NCBI RefSeq assembly: GCF_001613065.1
Contig: NZ_BDBQ01000009.1
Location: forward strand, 1-64,000
Reading direction: 5' to 3'
Length of the DNA: 64,000 nucleotides
Source of the DNA: Nocardia miyunensis NBRC 108239
Lineage (GTDB): Bacteria; Actinomycetota; Actinomycetes; Mycobacteriales; Mycobacteriaceae
The position numbers and the translations under genes were made by a program. Below the pieces are notes generated by a model. It was not told the origin of the DNA. It saw only the letters and a list, made by a program, of their open reading frames with translations, and made no database searches. This document shows, piece by piece, positions 18,871-27,838 of the stretch (position 1 is the stretch's first letter; each line of letters starts with the position of its first letter).

Positions 18871-20391
18871 ATGCCGCCGAACCGTCTGCCGGAAGGCGCG
18901 GACGTGAGTGAGGAAGTAGAAGTCGAAGCCGCCGAGGAGGCGGAGACCCCGCGTCCGCGTCCGCGCTGGCGGCGTGCGGTCGATTGGGTGACCGACCGGA
19001 TCGTCGCCGAGCGCATCGCCACCGTCGACGCCGTCGTCGAGGCGCCCGCGCCGCTGCAGCCGATCGATCTGTCCGACGACGCCGCCGTCACGCAGGTGAT
19101 GGATCTGGCCGAACGGGTCGGCGAGGTGGTGCTCGCCTCGGGCACCGCCGTCACCGACACCACCACCCAGATCGAATTCGTCGCCGCCACCTACGGCTTG
19201 TCGCAGTGCGATATCGACGTCACCTTCAACTCGATCCGTATCTCGGCCGATCGCGGGCCCACCATGCCGCCGGCGTCAACCATGCGGATAGTCAATCACC
19301 GCACGCTCGACTTCACCCGCCTCGCCGCGGTCGACCGGCTCACCCGCCGCATCCGCCGTGAGGTGGTGCCGCCCGAGGACGCGCACGCCGCACTCGACGA
19401 GATCACCTCCGCACCGCACCCCTACAACCGCTGGGTGGCGACCGCGGGCTGGGCACTGCTCGCGGCCTCGATCGGCCTGCTGCTCGGCGGCGGACCGATC
19501 GTCGCCGCGTCCAGTTTCGTGGCCACCGCCGTGATCGACCGCACCAATCGCGCGCTGAACTACCGCGGATTGCCCTCGTTCTTCCAGGCGATCGTCGGCG
19601 GCGCGATCGCGACCGTGCCGGCGATCCTGCTCGCCACCTTCGCCGGTCGGGTGGAGACGAGTCCGTCGCTGATCGTCGCGGCCGGAATCACCGTGCTGCT
19701 GAGTGGATTACAGCTCGTCGGTTCGGTCGAGGACGCCATCACCGGTGCGCCGATCACGGCCGCCGCGCGCATGCTGGATCTGCTCATGATGACCGGCGGG
19801 ATCATCGCCGGGGTAGCCCTGGCGCTGCGAGCGGCCGACATGTTGAACGCGGTGGCGCCGTCGATCGATATGAATTCCTCGGCGAATATCACCAATCTGC
19901 CGCTCAAGCTCTTCGCCGGTGCGCTGGCCTCGTTGGCCTTCGCTCTCGCCTGCTACGCCGAACGTCGCGCGCTGGCCGCCGCGGCGATCAGCGGTGCGGC
20001 GGCGACGCTGTGCTACCTACTGGTGCAGTACTCGAGCTTCGGGCCGGTGATGTCCTCGGGTGTGGCCGCCTGCGTGGTGGGTCTGGCCGGTGGTCTGATG
20101 GCCCGTCGGGCGCTGACTCCGCCGCTGGTCGTCGCGGTCGCCGGAATCACCCCGCTGCTACCCGGTCTGAGCATCTACCGCGGCCTGTCGGCCCTGCTGA
20201 ACGATCAGCAGTCCACGGGTCTGAATCAGCTGCTCGCCGCATTCGGCGTGGGCTGTGCGCTCGCGGCCGGGGTCACCCTCGGTGAGTGGGGTGCGCGATT
20301 CCTGCGGCGGCCGCGAATTCTGCTGCGGTTCCGCGGGATTCACCCGCCGACGTTCGCCACCGGCGAGATCCCGGCCGTGCCGCCGAAGTGA
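18871..20391 (+). CDS. Threonine/serine exporter family protein (ThrE type, Rv3737-like)
   Basis: A 506-residue protein. A soluble N-terminal half (about 1-185) with DUF1212 features (VGEVVLASGTAVTDTTTQIE, YGL..CDIDVTFNSI) is followed by about ten hydrophobic helices including LLLGGGPIVAASSFVATAVID. This arrangement matches the ThrE family, which exports threonine and serine by proton exchange in corynebacteria. A charged acidic/Arg-Pro N-terminus (residues 12-35) may be disordered. ATG 18871; an in-frame GTG at 18904 is possible. It converges on the TetR gene, with 9 bp between stop codons. Confidence 0.88.
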   Translation: MPPNRLPEGADVSEEVEVEAAEEAETPRPRPRWRRAVDWVTDRIVAERIATVDAVVEAPAPLQPIDLSDDAAVTQVMDLAERVGEVVLASGTAVTDTTTQIEFVAATYGLSQCDIDVTFNSIRISADRGPTMPPASTMRIVNHRTLDFTRLAAVDRLTRRIRREVVPPEDAHAALDEITSAPHPYNRWVATAGWALLAASIGLLLGGGPIVAASSFVATAVIDRTNRALNYRGLPSFFQAIVGGAIATVPAILLATFAGRVETSPSLIVAAGITVLLSGLQLVGSVEDAITGAPITAAARMLDLLMMTGGIIAGVALALRAADMLNAVAPSIDMNSSANITNLPLKLFAGALASLAFALACYAERRALAAAAISGAAATLCYLLVQYSSFGPVMSSGVAACVVGLAGGLMARRALTPPLVVAVAGITPLLPGLSIYRGLSALLNDQQSTGLNQLLAAFGVGCALAAGVTLGEWGARFLRRPRILLRFRGIHPPTFATGEIPAVPPK

Positions 20392-20400
20392 GCGCGCGGC

Positions 20401-21159
20401 TCACGCCCCGATGCTGCGCGCCAGATCCTCGAGCGTCGCATCGAACAGGATGTCCGGATCACTCACGGCCATCGGGTAATTGCCGAAGACCTCCAGGGTG
20501 ACGTGCCCGTAGATGCGCGCCCAGAACGTGGTCATCAGATAGGTGACGCCCAGATCCAGCTTCTCGGCCGGGAACTCCTGCCCCGATTCGGCCAGTACCA
20601 CGAGCAGGTCCGCCTGGAACCGCTCGAGATCGGCGCGCAACGCCTCCGGGATCACCTCGGTCGAGGGGGTGACGATGTCGTAGGTGGTCAGCAGCAGACC
20701 GGCCGCCTGCAGGAAGATCCGGCCGAAGGGTTCGTCGAATTGCCGCATGGCACTGGCGTTCTCCCCGGCGGGCGAGGCGAATACCAGGGTGAACTCGGAT
20801 GCGTGATCCAGCGCCCAGCGCCGGAAGCCCCGGCATACCGCCAGTAGCTGCACCACGCCGTCGTCGGGCAGTTCTGCCACCTGTGCCGCGAGCTCCTCGG
20901 CCAGGTCCGCGCAGATGTCCCGGCGCAGGGTCGCGACGAGATCCTCGCGCGAGGAGTAGTAGCGGTAGAGCGCCGGAGCGGTGATGCCCAGCGCTCGCGC
21001 GATGGCGCGCAGGGTCACCGCCTCCGGACCCTGTTCCGCGAGAAGGGATCTGGCCACCCGCCGGATGTCCGCGTCACTCACCGCGGGCGCGCGGCCGCGG
21101 CGCGCGGGCACACGGGTGGCTTGTCCACTGATCGATCGGGGCCCGTTGTGGTTGGGCAC
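20401..21159 (-). CDS. TetR-family transcriptional regulator
   Basis: A 252-residue regulator. After a basic N-terminal tail, the helix-turn-helix is at about residues 28-75: VSDADIRRVARSLLAEQGPE, LRAIARALGITAPALYRYYSS. The C-terminal ligand domain has no recognised specificity. It lies 24 bp downstream of the CYP125-like gene on the same strand, so it may be co-transcribed with it and control steroid or lipid genes; this is an inference from position only. Confidence 0.88.
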   Translation of the reverse strand: MPNHNGPRSISGQATRVPARRGRAPAVSDADIRRVARSLLAEQGPEAVTLRAIARALGITAPALYRYYSSREDLVATLRRDICADLAEELAAQVAELPDDGVVQLLAVCRGFRRWALDHASEFTLVFASPAGENASAMRQFDEPFGRIFLQAAGLLLTTYDIVTPSTEVIPEALRADLERFQADLLVVLAESGQEFPAEKLDLGVTYLMTTFWARIYGHVTLEVFGNYPMAVSDPDILFDATLEDLARSIGA

Positions 21160-21183
21160 GTTACCTCCTCCGGGCCCGACCGC

Positions 21184-22410
21184 TCATTCGTAAGCAACCT
21201 GCCAGCTCTTGATTCCGTTCAACCACCCTGAGCGTAGCCGCACCGGCTCGGAGATTTGACGCAGGTTCGGCATCACGTCGGCGATGGCGTTGAAAATCAG
21301 GTCCAGTTGCAGGCGTGCCAGATTCGCTCCGACGCAGTAGTGGGTGCCCGTGCCACCGAATCCGACGTGCGGATTCGGGTCCCGCAGCACGTCGAATGCG
21401 AAGGGCTTCTCGAAGCGTTCCTCGTCGAAATTGGCCGAGGCGTAGAACAATCCGACGCGCTGTCCCTTGCTGATCGGCTGACCGCCGATCTCGGTGTCGG
21501 ACAGGGCGGTTCGCTGGAACGCGATGACCGGGGTGGCCCAGCGGACGATCTCGTCCGGCGCGGTGCGCGGCCGCTCGGCCTTGTACAGCTCCCACTGCTC
21601 GGGGAAGTCGACGAACGCCTTCATGCCGTGTGTGGTGGCGTTGCGGGTGGTCTCGTTGCCCGCGACCGCCAGCAGGATGACGAACCAGGCGAATTCGTCC
21701 GAGCCCAGGGATTCGCCGTCCACATCGGCGGTGACCAGCTGGCTGACGATGTCGTCGGCCGGACAGCCGCGCCGTTCCTCGGCCAGATTCCACGAGTAGC
21801 CCATGACCTCGGCGGTCGCCATCTTGTGGTCGCCGCCGAAGTCCGGATCGTCGTAACCCATCATCGTGTTGGACCACTCGAACAGCTTGCCCCGGTCGGC
21901 CTGCGGGACGCCGAGCAGTTCCGCGATCGCCTGCAGCGGCAGTTCGGAGGCGACCTGGGTGACGAAGTCGCCGCCGCCGTTCTTCTTGGCCTCGTGCACG
22001 ATGCGCTCGGCCCGCTCGCGCAGGGCGTTGCGCAGGCTCTCGACCGCACGCGGGGTGAATCCGCGGGAGATGATCCGGCGCAGCTTGTCGTGCGAGGGCG
22101 GATCCTGGTTGACCAGCATGCCGCGCTGGATGTCGATCTCCTCGCGGGCGATGTCCTCGTAGAAGCGGATCACGGCGGTGTTCTCGAAGTTGGAGAACAC
22201 GTCGGGTTTCTTGGAGATCTCCTTGATGTGGTCGAGTTTGCTGACCACCCAGTAACCGTCGTCGCCGAAGCCCGCGGCGTTGTGCGGCTGGTCGACCCAC
22301 CACACCGGGGCGGTGCGACGCAGCTCCGCCCACTCCGCAACGGGCAAACGACTGGCGAGCAGGTCGGGATCGGTGAAGTCGAAGCTGTGTGAGAGAGCGG
22401 GAGCGGACAC
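21184..22410 (-). CDS. Cytochrome P450, CYP125-like (steroid C26/C27 monooxygenase family)
   Basis: A 408-residue P450. The start is GTG 22410, 7 nt after a strong GGAGGTAACC ribosome site. It matches CYP125A1 of M. tuberculosis over its whole length: SFDFTDPDLLASRLPVAEWAEL, IAREEIDIQRGML, IISRGFTPRAVESL, LAVAGNETTRN (I-helix), DEIVRWATP (ExxR), and heme loop GFGGTGTHYCVGANLAR with the ligand cysteine. CYP125 oxidises the terminal carbon of the cholesterol side chain. A KstR-like site lies just upstream. The electron donor is not encoded nearby. Whether this is the orthologue or a paralogue needs phylogeny. Confidence 0.9.
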   Translation of the reverse strand: MSAPALSHSFDFTDPDLLASRLPVAEWAELRRTAPVWWVDQPHNAAGFGDDGYWVVSKLDHIKEISKKPDVFSNFENTAVIRFYEDIAREEIDIQRGMLVNQDPPSHDKLRRIISRGFTPRAVESLRNALRERAERIVHEAKKNGGGDFVTQVASELPLQAIAELLGVPQADRGKLFEWSNTMMGYDDPDFGGDHKMATAEVMGYSWNLAEERRGCPADDIVSQLVTADVDGESLGSDEFAWFVILLAVAGNETTRNATTHGMKAFVDFPEQWELYKAERPRTAPDEIVRWATPVIAFQRTALSDTEIGGQPISKGQRVGLFYASANFDEERFEKPFAFDVLRDPNPHVGFGGTGTHYCVGANLARLQLDLIFNAIADVMPNLRQISEPVRLRSGWLNGIKSWQVAYE

Positions 22411-22422
22411 GGTTACCTCCTT

Positions 22423-22436
22423 TGGAACACGTTCCG
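22423..22436. promoter_or_regulatory. KstR-like operator upstream of the CYP125-like gene
   Basis: TGGAACACGTTCCG matches seven of the eight fixed positions of the mycobacterial KstR consensus TnnAACnnGTTnnA. It begins 13 bp upstream of the P450 start codon. A nearby inverted repeat TGAGTG (22439-22444) / CACTCA (22455-22460) may be a second regulatory site. Confidence 0.55.
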
Positions 22437-22571
22437 CATGAGTGAACCACACCACACTCATTTTGTGAACACCTATTATTAAACTCCGTAAACATTTCAT
22501 CCGGAAGGGTCTGGCGAGAGGTGTCCGGAACACCCCTGCTCGCCCCTGGATCGGCGTGGCACGCTGGGCGG

Positions 22572-23146
22572 ATGCACATCGCGATCGTCGGTGCCGGAAT
22601 CTCCGGCCTGGCCGCTGCGCGGGTGTTGTCCGGAAGGGGACTGCGGGTGACGGTGTTCGACCGCGCGCCCGACGTCGGCGGCGTGTGGAGCACGACGCGG
22701 CACTATCCCGGCCTGCGCACCCAGAACAGCCGCCGGACCTACCGCTTCTCCGATTTCCCCATGCCGCCGCACCACCAGGACTAGCCGACCGCCCTGCAGA
22801 TGCACGAGTACCTCGGCGCGTACGGGCGCGAGCGCGGGCTCACCGACCTGCTGCGCCTGGGCACCGAGGTCGAGTCGGCCATGCCGAAGCCGGGCGGCGG
22901 GTCGGCCCTCCACATCCGGGAGGTCGGCTCCGCGCGGTCCGCGAGCGTCGAGTGTGATCACCTGGTGGTCGCCAACGGCGTCTGCAGCGATCCGGCGATT
23001 CCGGGGTTCCCCGGCGCGGGCGCATTCGCCGCGGTCGGTGGACCGCTGTGCCACACCACCGGACTCGGCGACGGTGAGCGCGCCCGTGGCGAACATATGG
23101 TGATCGTCGATTACGGCGGTGTTCCCGTACCGCGAACCGAAACGGG
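22572..23146 (+). pseudogene. FMO-like flavoprotein pseudogene (in-frame amber and 3' truncation)
   Basis: The frame starts MHIAIVGAGISGLAAARVLS with an intact FAD motif and DVGGVWSTTRHYPGLRTQNS, typical of flavin-containing monooxygenase-like proteins. TAG at 22782-22784 interrupts HHQD-stop-PTALQMHEYL; relatives have DWPTALQM-type sequence here, so a TGG to TAG change is likely. The same frame then continues through DHLVVANGVCSDPAIPGFPG. The second Rossmann motif (GEHMVIVDYGG) is degraded, the sequence loses similarity near 23110-23150, and the rest of the protein is absent. It converges on the class A monooxygenase gene. Confidence 0.82.
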
Positions 23147-23149
23147 CGA

Positions 23150-24712
23150 TCAGGCGGGGCGACGGGTCAGTGTGCGCCACACCGCCTCGGACAGCCGGCC
23201 GACGGCGTCGTCGCGGTGATCGTCCGCGCGCCAGGTGATCACGTGGTCCGGGCGCACCAGCAGTGCGCCGCGATCACCGGTGCCGAGCGAATCATCCTGC
23301 GCCGCTGCGTATTCGGCAGGTAGGGCGACCGCGTCCAGGAACGCGCCGTACCGGTCGAGTGTGCGCGCGGCGCGCAGCCACGGTTGGCCGTCCGATCCGG
23401 CGAGCAGCAGGTAGCGGCCCTCGCGCACCAGGTCCAGCGTCGAACTGCCCCGATCGCCGGGCAGCGGCCGGTGCACGAGTCTGCTACCGATTTCGCCACG
23501 CCAGCGTTGTGGTTCATCGGCCAATGGCAGCGCCGGGTCCGCGCCGATCATCGGGTAGCGGTAACCGATCGCTACCGCGGCCTCGCTCAGCGTTTCGGCC
23601 CCGGCTCGGTATCCGGCTCGCGCCATCGCCTGCGTTACCGTCAGCACGCCCACCGCGCGCCGCTCGGGCTCGTAATCGTCCAGCAGGGCGGGATCGGCGT
23701 CGCCGCGTAATACCGAGACCAGTTTCGCGCTGAGATTCCAGGCATCCTGGATGCCGGTGTTCGCGCCGAAACCTCCGGCGGGCGGGGTGACGTGGGCCGC
23801 GTCGCCGAGCAGGAACACCCGGCCCGCGCGGTACCGGTCGGCCACCCAGCCGCCCATCAGCCACGATCGCACGCCGGTGACCGAGATCCGCGCGGCCGGG
23901 ATGCCCAGCGCCCGCGAGACCAGCGCCGCGTTGCGCGGACCGTCGAAGGAGGCCGGGTCGGTGCGACTCGGGTCGAAGTTCACCGAGACCGCGCCCCGGC
24001 CGTAGGCCGCATTCCAGGTCAGAAATGCCCGTTCGGGCGCATCGGTCCACGCCATCGCCAGGCGACGTCCCGCCAGCGCGGCGCGCAGATCGGCGGTGTA
24101 GCCGATCTCCATGACGTGTGTGAGCCCCGGCTCACCGGTGCGCCCGATCTCCAGCCGCTCGCGCACCCCGCTGCCGTGGCCGTCGGCGGCCAGCAGATAT
24201 TCGGCTTCGATCCGATACTCCCGGCCGTCCGGATCGGTGATCCGCGCAAGCACGCGCTCACCGTGATCCTCGAATCCGACCAGGCGGTGACCCCAGCGTA
24301 GGTCGGCGCCTGCGGCGAGCCCGTGCGCCCGCACGATCTCCTCGACCTCACCTTGCCCGAGAAGCGCACTCGGACAGGGTGATACAGCGCCGAAGTCGGC
24401 CACGGCGGGCAGCTGCCACCGGCGCAGTTCGGGCCCGGCCAGCGAAGCCACCTCAGCGGCGTGATCAGCCGGCGGCAGGACTGCCTGACGCGCGTAGATG
24501 TCCTTGTCCGCTCCCACGGACCGGTACGCCTCCATGGTGCGCGGGTAGAAAACCTTGGCGCGCAGCCTCTTCGATATACCCGGATGCTTCTCGACCAGAA
24601 CGGGCACGATGCCGCGCGCGGCGAGAAAAAGCGCGGCCGACGCACCGACGATGCTGCCGCCCACGATCAACACGGGGGTTCGTAGTGTGCCGGGCCGATG
24701 CGCGATGCTCAT
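23150..24712 (-). CDS. Class A FAD-dependent aromatic/polyketide monooxygenase
   Basis: A 520-residue flavoprotein of the p-hydroxybenzoate hydroxylase type. The N-terminal GxGxxG-like motif is GGSIVGASAALFLA, and the second FAD motif is GRVFLLGDAAHVTPPAGGFG followed by NTGIQDAWNLSAKL. Layout resembles aklavinone-11-hydroxylase (RdmE) and related polyketide or drug-modifying hydroxylases, with a thioredoxin-like C-terminal domain. The substrate is unknown; a rifampicin- or anthracycline-like aromatic is conceivable. ATG 24712 (MSIAHRPGTLRTPVLIVGG) is preferred to a start 14 codons upstream. It faces the FMO pseudogene. Confidence 0.85.
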   Translation of the reverse strand: MSIAHRPGTLRTPVLIVGGSIVGASAALFLAARGIVPVLVEKHPGISKRLRAKVFYPRTMEAYRSVGADKDIYARQAVLPPADHAAEVASLAGPELRRWQLPAVADFGAVSPCPSALLGQGEVEEIVRAHGLAAGADLRWGHRLVGFEDHGERVLARITDPDGREYRIEAEYLLAADGHGSGVRERLEIGRTGEPGLTHVMEIGYTADLRAALAGRRLAMAWTDAPERAFLTWNAAYGRGAVSVNFDPSRTDPASFDGPRNAALVSRALGIPAARISVTGVRSWLMGGWVADRYRAGRVFLLGDAAHVTPPAGGFGANTGIQDAWNLSAKLVSVLRGDADPALLDDYEPERRAVGVLTVTQAMARAGYRAGAETLSEAAVAIGYRYPMIGADPALPLADEPQRWRGEIGSRLVHRPLPGDRGSSTLDLVREGRYLLLAGSDGQPWLRAARTLDRYGAFLDAVALPAEYAAAQDDSLGTGDRGALLVRPDHVITWRADDHRDDAVGRLSEAVWRTLTRRPA

Positions 24713-24828
24713 GTGCCCATGCTGTGCGCAGGCGCGGATCGACTCCAGCCACACGGCATCTACCGATCGAAACCGCCATCAGTATCGGATTCGCATAGGG
24801 AATCCGCTCATGCTGGCGGTGCTGCCAC

Positions 24829-24945
24829 GGAAATCCGCCACGCCCGACTCGAGTCAACGCACCCCGCGTTGCGCGGACCGTCCAAGGATGCCGGGTCGGT
24901 CCGACCGGGTCGTAGTTCACCGAGACCACGCCCGCCAGCGCATCG
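24829..24945 (-). pseudogene. Decayed fragment of a paralogue of the adjacent monooxygenase
   Basis: DNA at about 24860-24935 aligns with 23928-24002 of the neighbouring gene with few mismatches and one single-base deletion. Translation gives VSVNYDP in one frame, then GRTDPASLDGPRNAG in the next, versus VSVNFDP...RTDPASFDGPRNAA in the intact gene. The homology ends abruptly on both sides, so this is a remnant of a tandem duplicate. The remainder of 24713-25028 holds no gene I can support. Confidence 0.78.
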
Positions 24946-25028
24946 AGCCGGCGCGACCGAAACTTCCGAGGCCGACGGTTTCAGCGGGTGCGCCAGAGTG
25001 TCATGGGTGCGTGCCGCGAACACCGAAT

Positions 25029-25061
25029 CGCTCGCCCCGAGAACCGGTCCCGGGGCGAGCG
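25029..25061 (-). terminator. asnB terminator hairpin
   Basis: CGCTCGCCCCG (25029-25039), an 11-nt loop and CGGGGCGAGCG (25051-25061) form a perfect 11-bp stem, ending 6 bp past the asnB stop codon on the minus strand. Confidence 0.75.
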
Positions 25062-25066
25062 GACCA

Positions 25067-26911
25067 TCAGTCGAGCTGGAGTTCCGGGGAGTAGATGTCC
25101 AGCCAGGTGTGCAGATCGACCGTGCGATCCAGTCCTGCCCTGGTCATCGACTCCATGTGCAGCGGGTCCTGGGTCACCGCATTCTGCAACCAGGCCCGGT
25201 CGACCAGCTGGAAGATCGGCGAATCCCCCTCGGACAGAATCTCTTTCACCAACTGCTGCAAATTCGCCGCGTACCCCGGGTCCTGCGTCGAGGGGTACGG
25301 GCTCTTCACGCGCTCGACAACCGATTGCGGCAGAACGTGTTTCGTAGCATGACGCAGCAGGCTCTTCTCGCGTCCGTCGAAGGTCTTCAGCGACCACGGC
25401 GTGTTGTACACGTAGCCGACCAGCCGGTGATCACAGAACGGCACCCGCACCTCGAGCCCGACCGCCATCGACGCGCGGTCCTTGCGATCCAGCAAGGCAC
25501 GCACGAAACGCGTCAGATGCAGATGGCAGACCGTGCGCATACGACGCTCGACCTCGGACTCACCATCCAGATGCTCCACCTCGGCGACCGCCGTGGAGTA
25601 CTGATCGGCGATATAGTTCTCCAGCTGAAGACGTTCGCGCAGTGCGGGATTGAGCATCTGCCAGCGCCCCTCGCCGGTGAGCGGATTGCTGAATGCCATC
25701 CACGGGAAAGTCTCCGCCTTCAGCGCCACCTCGTCGTGGAACCACCGATAGCCACCGAACACCTCGTCGGCCGACTCACCCGACAGCGCCACCGTCGACT
25801 GCGCGCGAATCGCCTTGAACAGCAAGTACAGCGAACTGTCCATATCCCCGAGCCCGGCCGGAATGTCGCGGGCGGTGATCACCGCGCGACGCACCGCCAT
25901 ATCCGACAGCTCCGACGGGTTGAGTATGACATCCTCGTGCGCCGAGCGGACGAGTTCGGCCACCTCGCGCACGTACGGCGAGTCGGGTGTATCGCGCATC
26001 TCGTCGGGGACGAAATTCTGTTCCTGGTTCACGAAATCGACCGAGAACGTGCGCAGTTGCTCGCCATCGCGGGCCAGCCGTGCGGCGGCCAGACCGGTGA
26101 TTGCGCTGGAATCCAGTCCGCCCGAGAGCAATACGCAGCGCGGTACGTCCGAGATCAGCTGCCGATCGACGATGTCCGTCATCAACTCGCGCACCCGCTC
26201 GACGGTGTCCTCCTGGCTGTCGGTGTGTTCCACCGCGTCCAGCCGCCAGTAGGTGCGCTCGTGAATCCCATTGCGGTCCACCGTGATCAGCGTGCCGGGC
26301 AGGACCTCGTACATGCCCTTCCACAACGACCACTTCGGCGCCTTGGTGAACGCGAACAACTCGCGGAATCCGTCGTTGTCCACGACCTTGCGCGCGAGCG
26401 GATTGGCCAGGATCGCCTTCGGTTCCGACCCGAACAGCACACCATCCGGCGTCGGGTAGTAGTAGAACGGCTTGATACCCATACGGTCCCGGATCATCAC
26501 CAGCTTCTCGGTGCGCTGATCCCAGATCGCGAACGCGTACATGCCATTGAGATGGTCGACGACCGATTCGCCCCACTGCAGGTAGCCGTGCAGCACGACC
26601 TCGGTGTCACTGTCGGTCCGGAAGGTGTGACCCCGCGCGGTCAGCTCGGCACGCAGTTCGTGGAAGTTGTAGGACTCTCCGGAATACACCATGCCGATGT
26701 CACCGGCCGGGGTGCTCACGCTCATCGGCTGCGTACCACCGGGCAGATCGATGATGGCCAAGCGCCGGTGCCCCAGCCCGCCGTGTGTGCGCACGAACGT
26801 GCCGCGCCCGTCCGGGCCGCGACAGGCCATGGTCTCGGTCATCGCGTCGAGGACACGCTGTTGCTGGGTCAGGTCGGAGTCGAACGACACCCAGCCCGCG
26901 ATTCCACACAT
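25067..26911 (-). CDS. asnB: Asparagine synthase (glutamine-hydrolysing)
   Basis: A 614-residue class II glutamine amidotransferase fused to an asparagine synthetase domain. The catalytic N-terminal Cys2 is exposed after Met removal (MCGIAGWVSF). RGPDGRG and YNFHELR contribute to the glutaminase, and the ATP pyrophosphatase loop is SGGLDSS at 263-269. It makes asparagine from aspartate, ATP and glutamine; in actinobacteria similar enzymes also amidate cell-wall or natural-product substrates. ATG 26911 follows a TTGGAGGG ribosome site. GTTAC direct repeats lie upstream. The gene is monocistronic, with a hairpin immediately after its stop. Confidence 0.93.
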   Translation of the reverse strand: MCGIAGWVSFDSDLTQQQRVLDAMTETMACRGPDGRGTFVRTHGGLGHRRLAIIDLPGGTQPMSVSTPAGDIGMVYSGESYNFHELRAELTARGHTFRTDSDTEVVLHGYLQWGESVVDHLNGMYAFAIWDQRTEKLVMIRDRMGIKPFYYYPTPDGVLFGSEPKAILANPLARKVVDNDGFRELFAFTKAPKWSLWKGMYEVLPGTLITVDRNGIHERTYWRLDAVEHTDSQEDTVERVRELMTDIVDRQLISDVPRCVLLSGGLDSSAITGLAAARLARDGEQLRTFSVDFVNQEQNFVPDEMRDTPDSPYVREVAELVRSAHEDVILNPSELSDMAVRRAVITARDIPAGLGDMDSSLYLLFKAIRAQSTVALSGESADEVFGGYRWFHDEVALKAETFPWMAFSNPLTGEGRWQMLNPALRERLQLENYIADQYSTAVAEVEHLDGESEVERRMRTVCHLHLTRFVRALLDRKDRASMAVGLEVRVPFCDHRLVGYVYNTPWSLKTFDGREKSLLRHATKHVLPQSVVERVKSPYPSTQDPGYAANLQQLVKEILSEGDSPIFQLVDRAWLQNAVTQDPLHMESMTRAGLDRTVDLHTWLDIYSPELQLD

Positions 26912-26950
26912 GATTCACGCCCTCCAATTAGTTAGCAACAACAACTACAC

Positions 26951-26966
26951 GTAACTCCGTTGTAAC
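26951..26966 (-). promoter_or_regulatory. GTTAC-N6-GTTAC direct repeat upstream of asnB (possible GlnR box)
   Basis: On the minus strand, GTTAC (26966-26962), six bases and GTTAC (26955-26951) lie 40-55 bp before the asnB start. The half-site and 6-bp spacing fit the gTnAC-n6 element of GlnR boxes in actinobacteria, though the GaAAC partner boxes are not clear. Confidence 0.4.
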
Positions 26967-27397
26967 ACGGCCACATTCGCTGACACCAGACCTACGTAGC
27001 CCCGGAAAAAGATCGGCCCGTGTCGCACTCTCCGGGCGCGTCGCGATACCCATCCGCCGACCTCGCCTAATGCCGCTCACCACAACCGAAGCCACCCGAT
27101 CCTGGACGATTCACATTGCCGCGAAAGCACTTTCGTGCTAATCGGCCTCGAGCGTCCGACGTCACCGACAAACGGAATATACGACAATTCACCCACTCCC
27201 ACACCGTCGCCACACCCGCTGCAACACAGCCCGATTCGCAACACCGCTCACCAGCGCCAGGCCCCGACACCCCGATAACCAGCGAGCTGACGAACAGCGG
27301 CACAACTACCCGGTGGACGCTCAGGACCGACGAGACAAGCACGCCCAGGCGAGTACAGCCAGCGGAAGCCCCACGACGATCCCCCACCCGAGCCCGA
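26967..27397. other. Non-coding stretch between asnB and the small divergent gene
   Basis: No supported gene. A short inverted repeat CGAAAG-CA-CTTTCG lies at 27122-27135. Open frames on both strands show no family features and have composition unlike their neighbours. Confidence 0.5.
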
Positions 27398-27712
27398 TCA
27401 TCCGCGCCACTCCGGCCGAGTATCCCCCCAGCGAGCGAAACTCATTCGCGGACAAACAGATTCCACCGGAACAACAGACATGACCGCATTGAGGGTCAGC
27501 GCATCCACCTGATCGGTCGACGACACGATCACGACATCGACATCCGCCGCCCGCACCTGATCCACCAGAGGCAGTAGCGAATCCTCAGCAGCCCAGATCA
27601 CCGCGTACCCGAGATGCCGCGCCAACCGCAAAACCTGAGCCCGCTGCCACTCATACGCCTCACCGTCCGCATCAACCACACCGAGCGCCGTAGGGTTGCG
27701 CCTCACCACCAT
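27398..27712 (-). CDS. Small conserved-looking protein with a resolvase-like fold pattern, divergent from an XRE gene
   Basis: A protein of about 104 residues (MVVRRNPTALGVVDADGE...). Its predicted pattern - short strand, EWQRAQVLRLARHLGYAVIW, then LLPLVDQVRAADVDVVIVSS - follows the strand-helix layout of a serine-recombinase N-terminal domain. The catalytic serine and arginines are not in place, so it would not recombine DNA. The AGGAGG ribosome site ends only 1 nt before ATG 27712; the following GTG codons at 27709 or 27706 have better spacing (4 or 7 nt) and are probably the real starts. It is divergent from the HTH gene at 27839. Function unknown. Confidence 0.6.
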   Translation of the reverse strand: MVVRRNPTALGVVDADGEAYEWQRAQVLRLARHLGYAVIWAAEDSLLPLVDQVRAADVDVVIVSSTDQVDALTLNAVMSVVPVESVCPRMSFARWGDTRPEWRG

Positions 27713-27838
27713 GCCTCCTGTCAGTCGGGAAGCACCCGCCATCGCGGTCAGGGGTCGCAAGCACGACGGCGGGGCCGACTTCAACCCTTGTGTGCGGGAA
27801 GACTGCGGAGTGACACACGCTGTGGCACCCTCGGTGGT

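Noticed and set aside
27067..27387. Minus-strand frame of about 106 codons upstream of the small divergent gene
   Set aside because: No family features, odd composition and no ribosome site; treated as non-coding.
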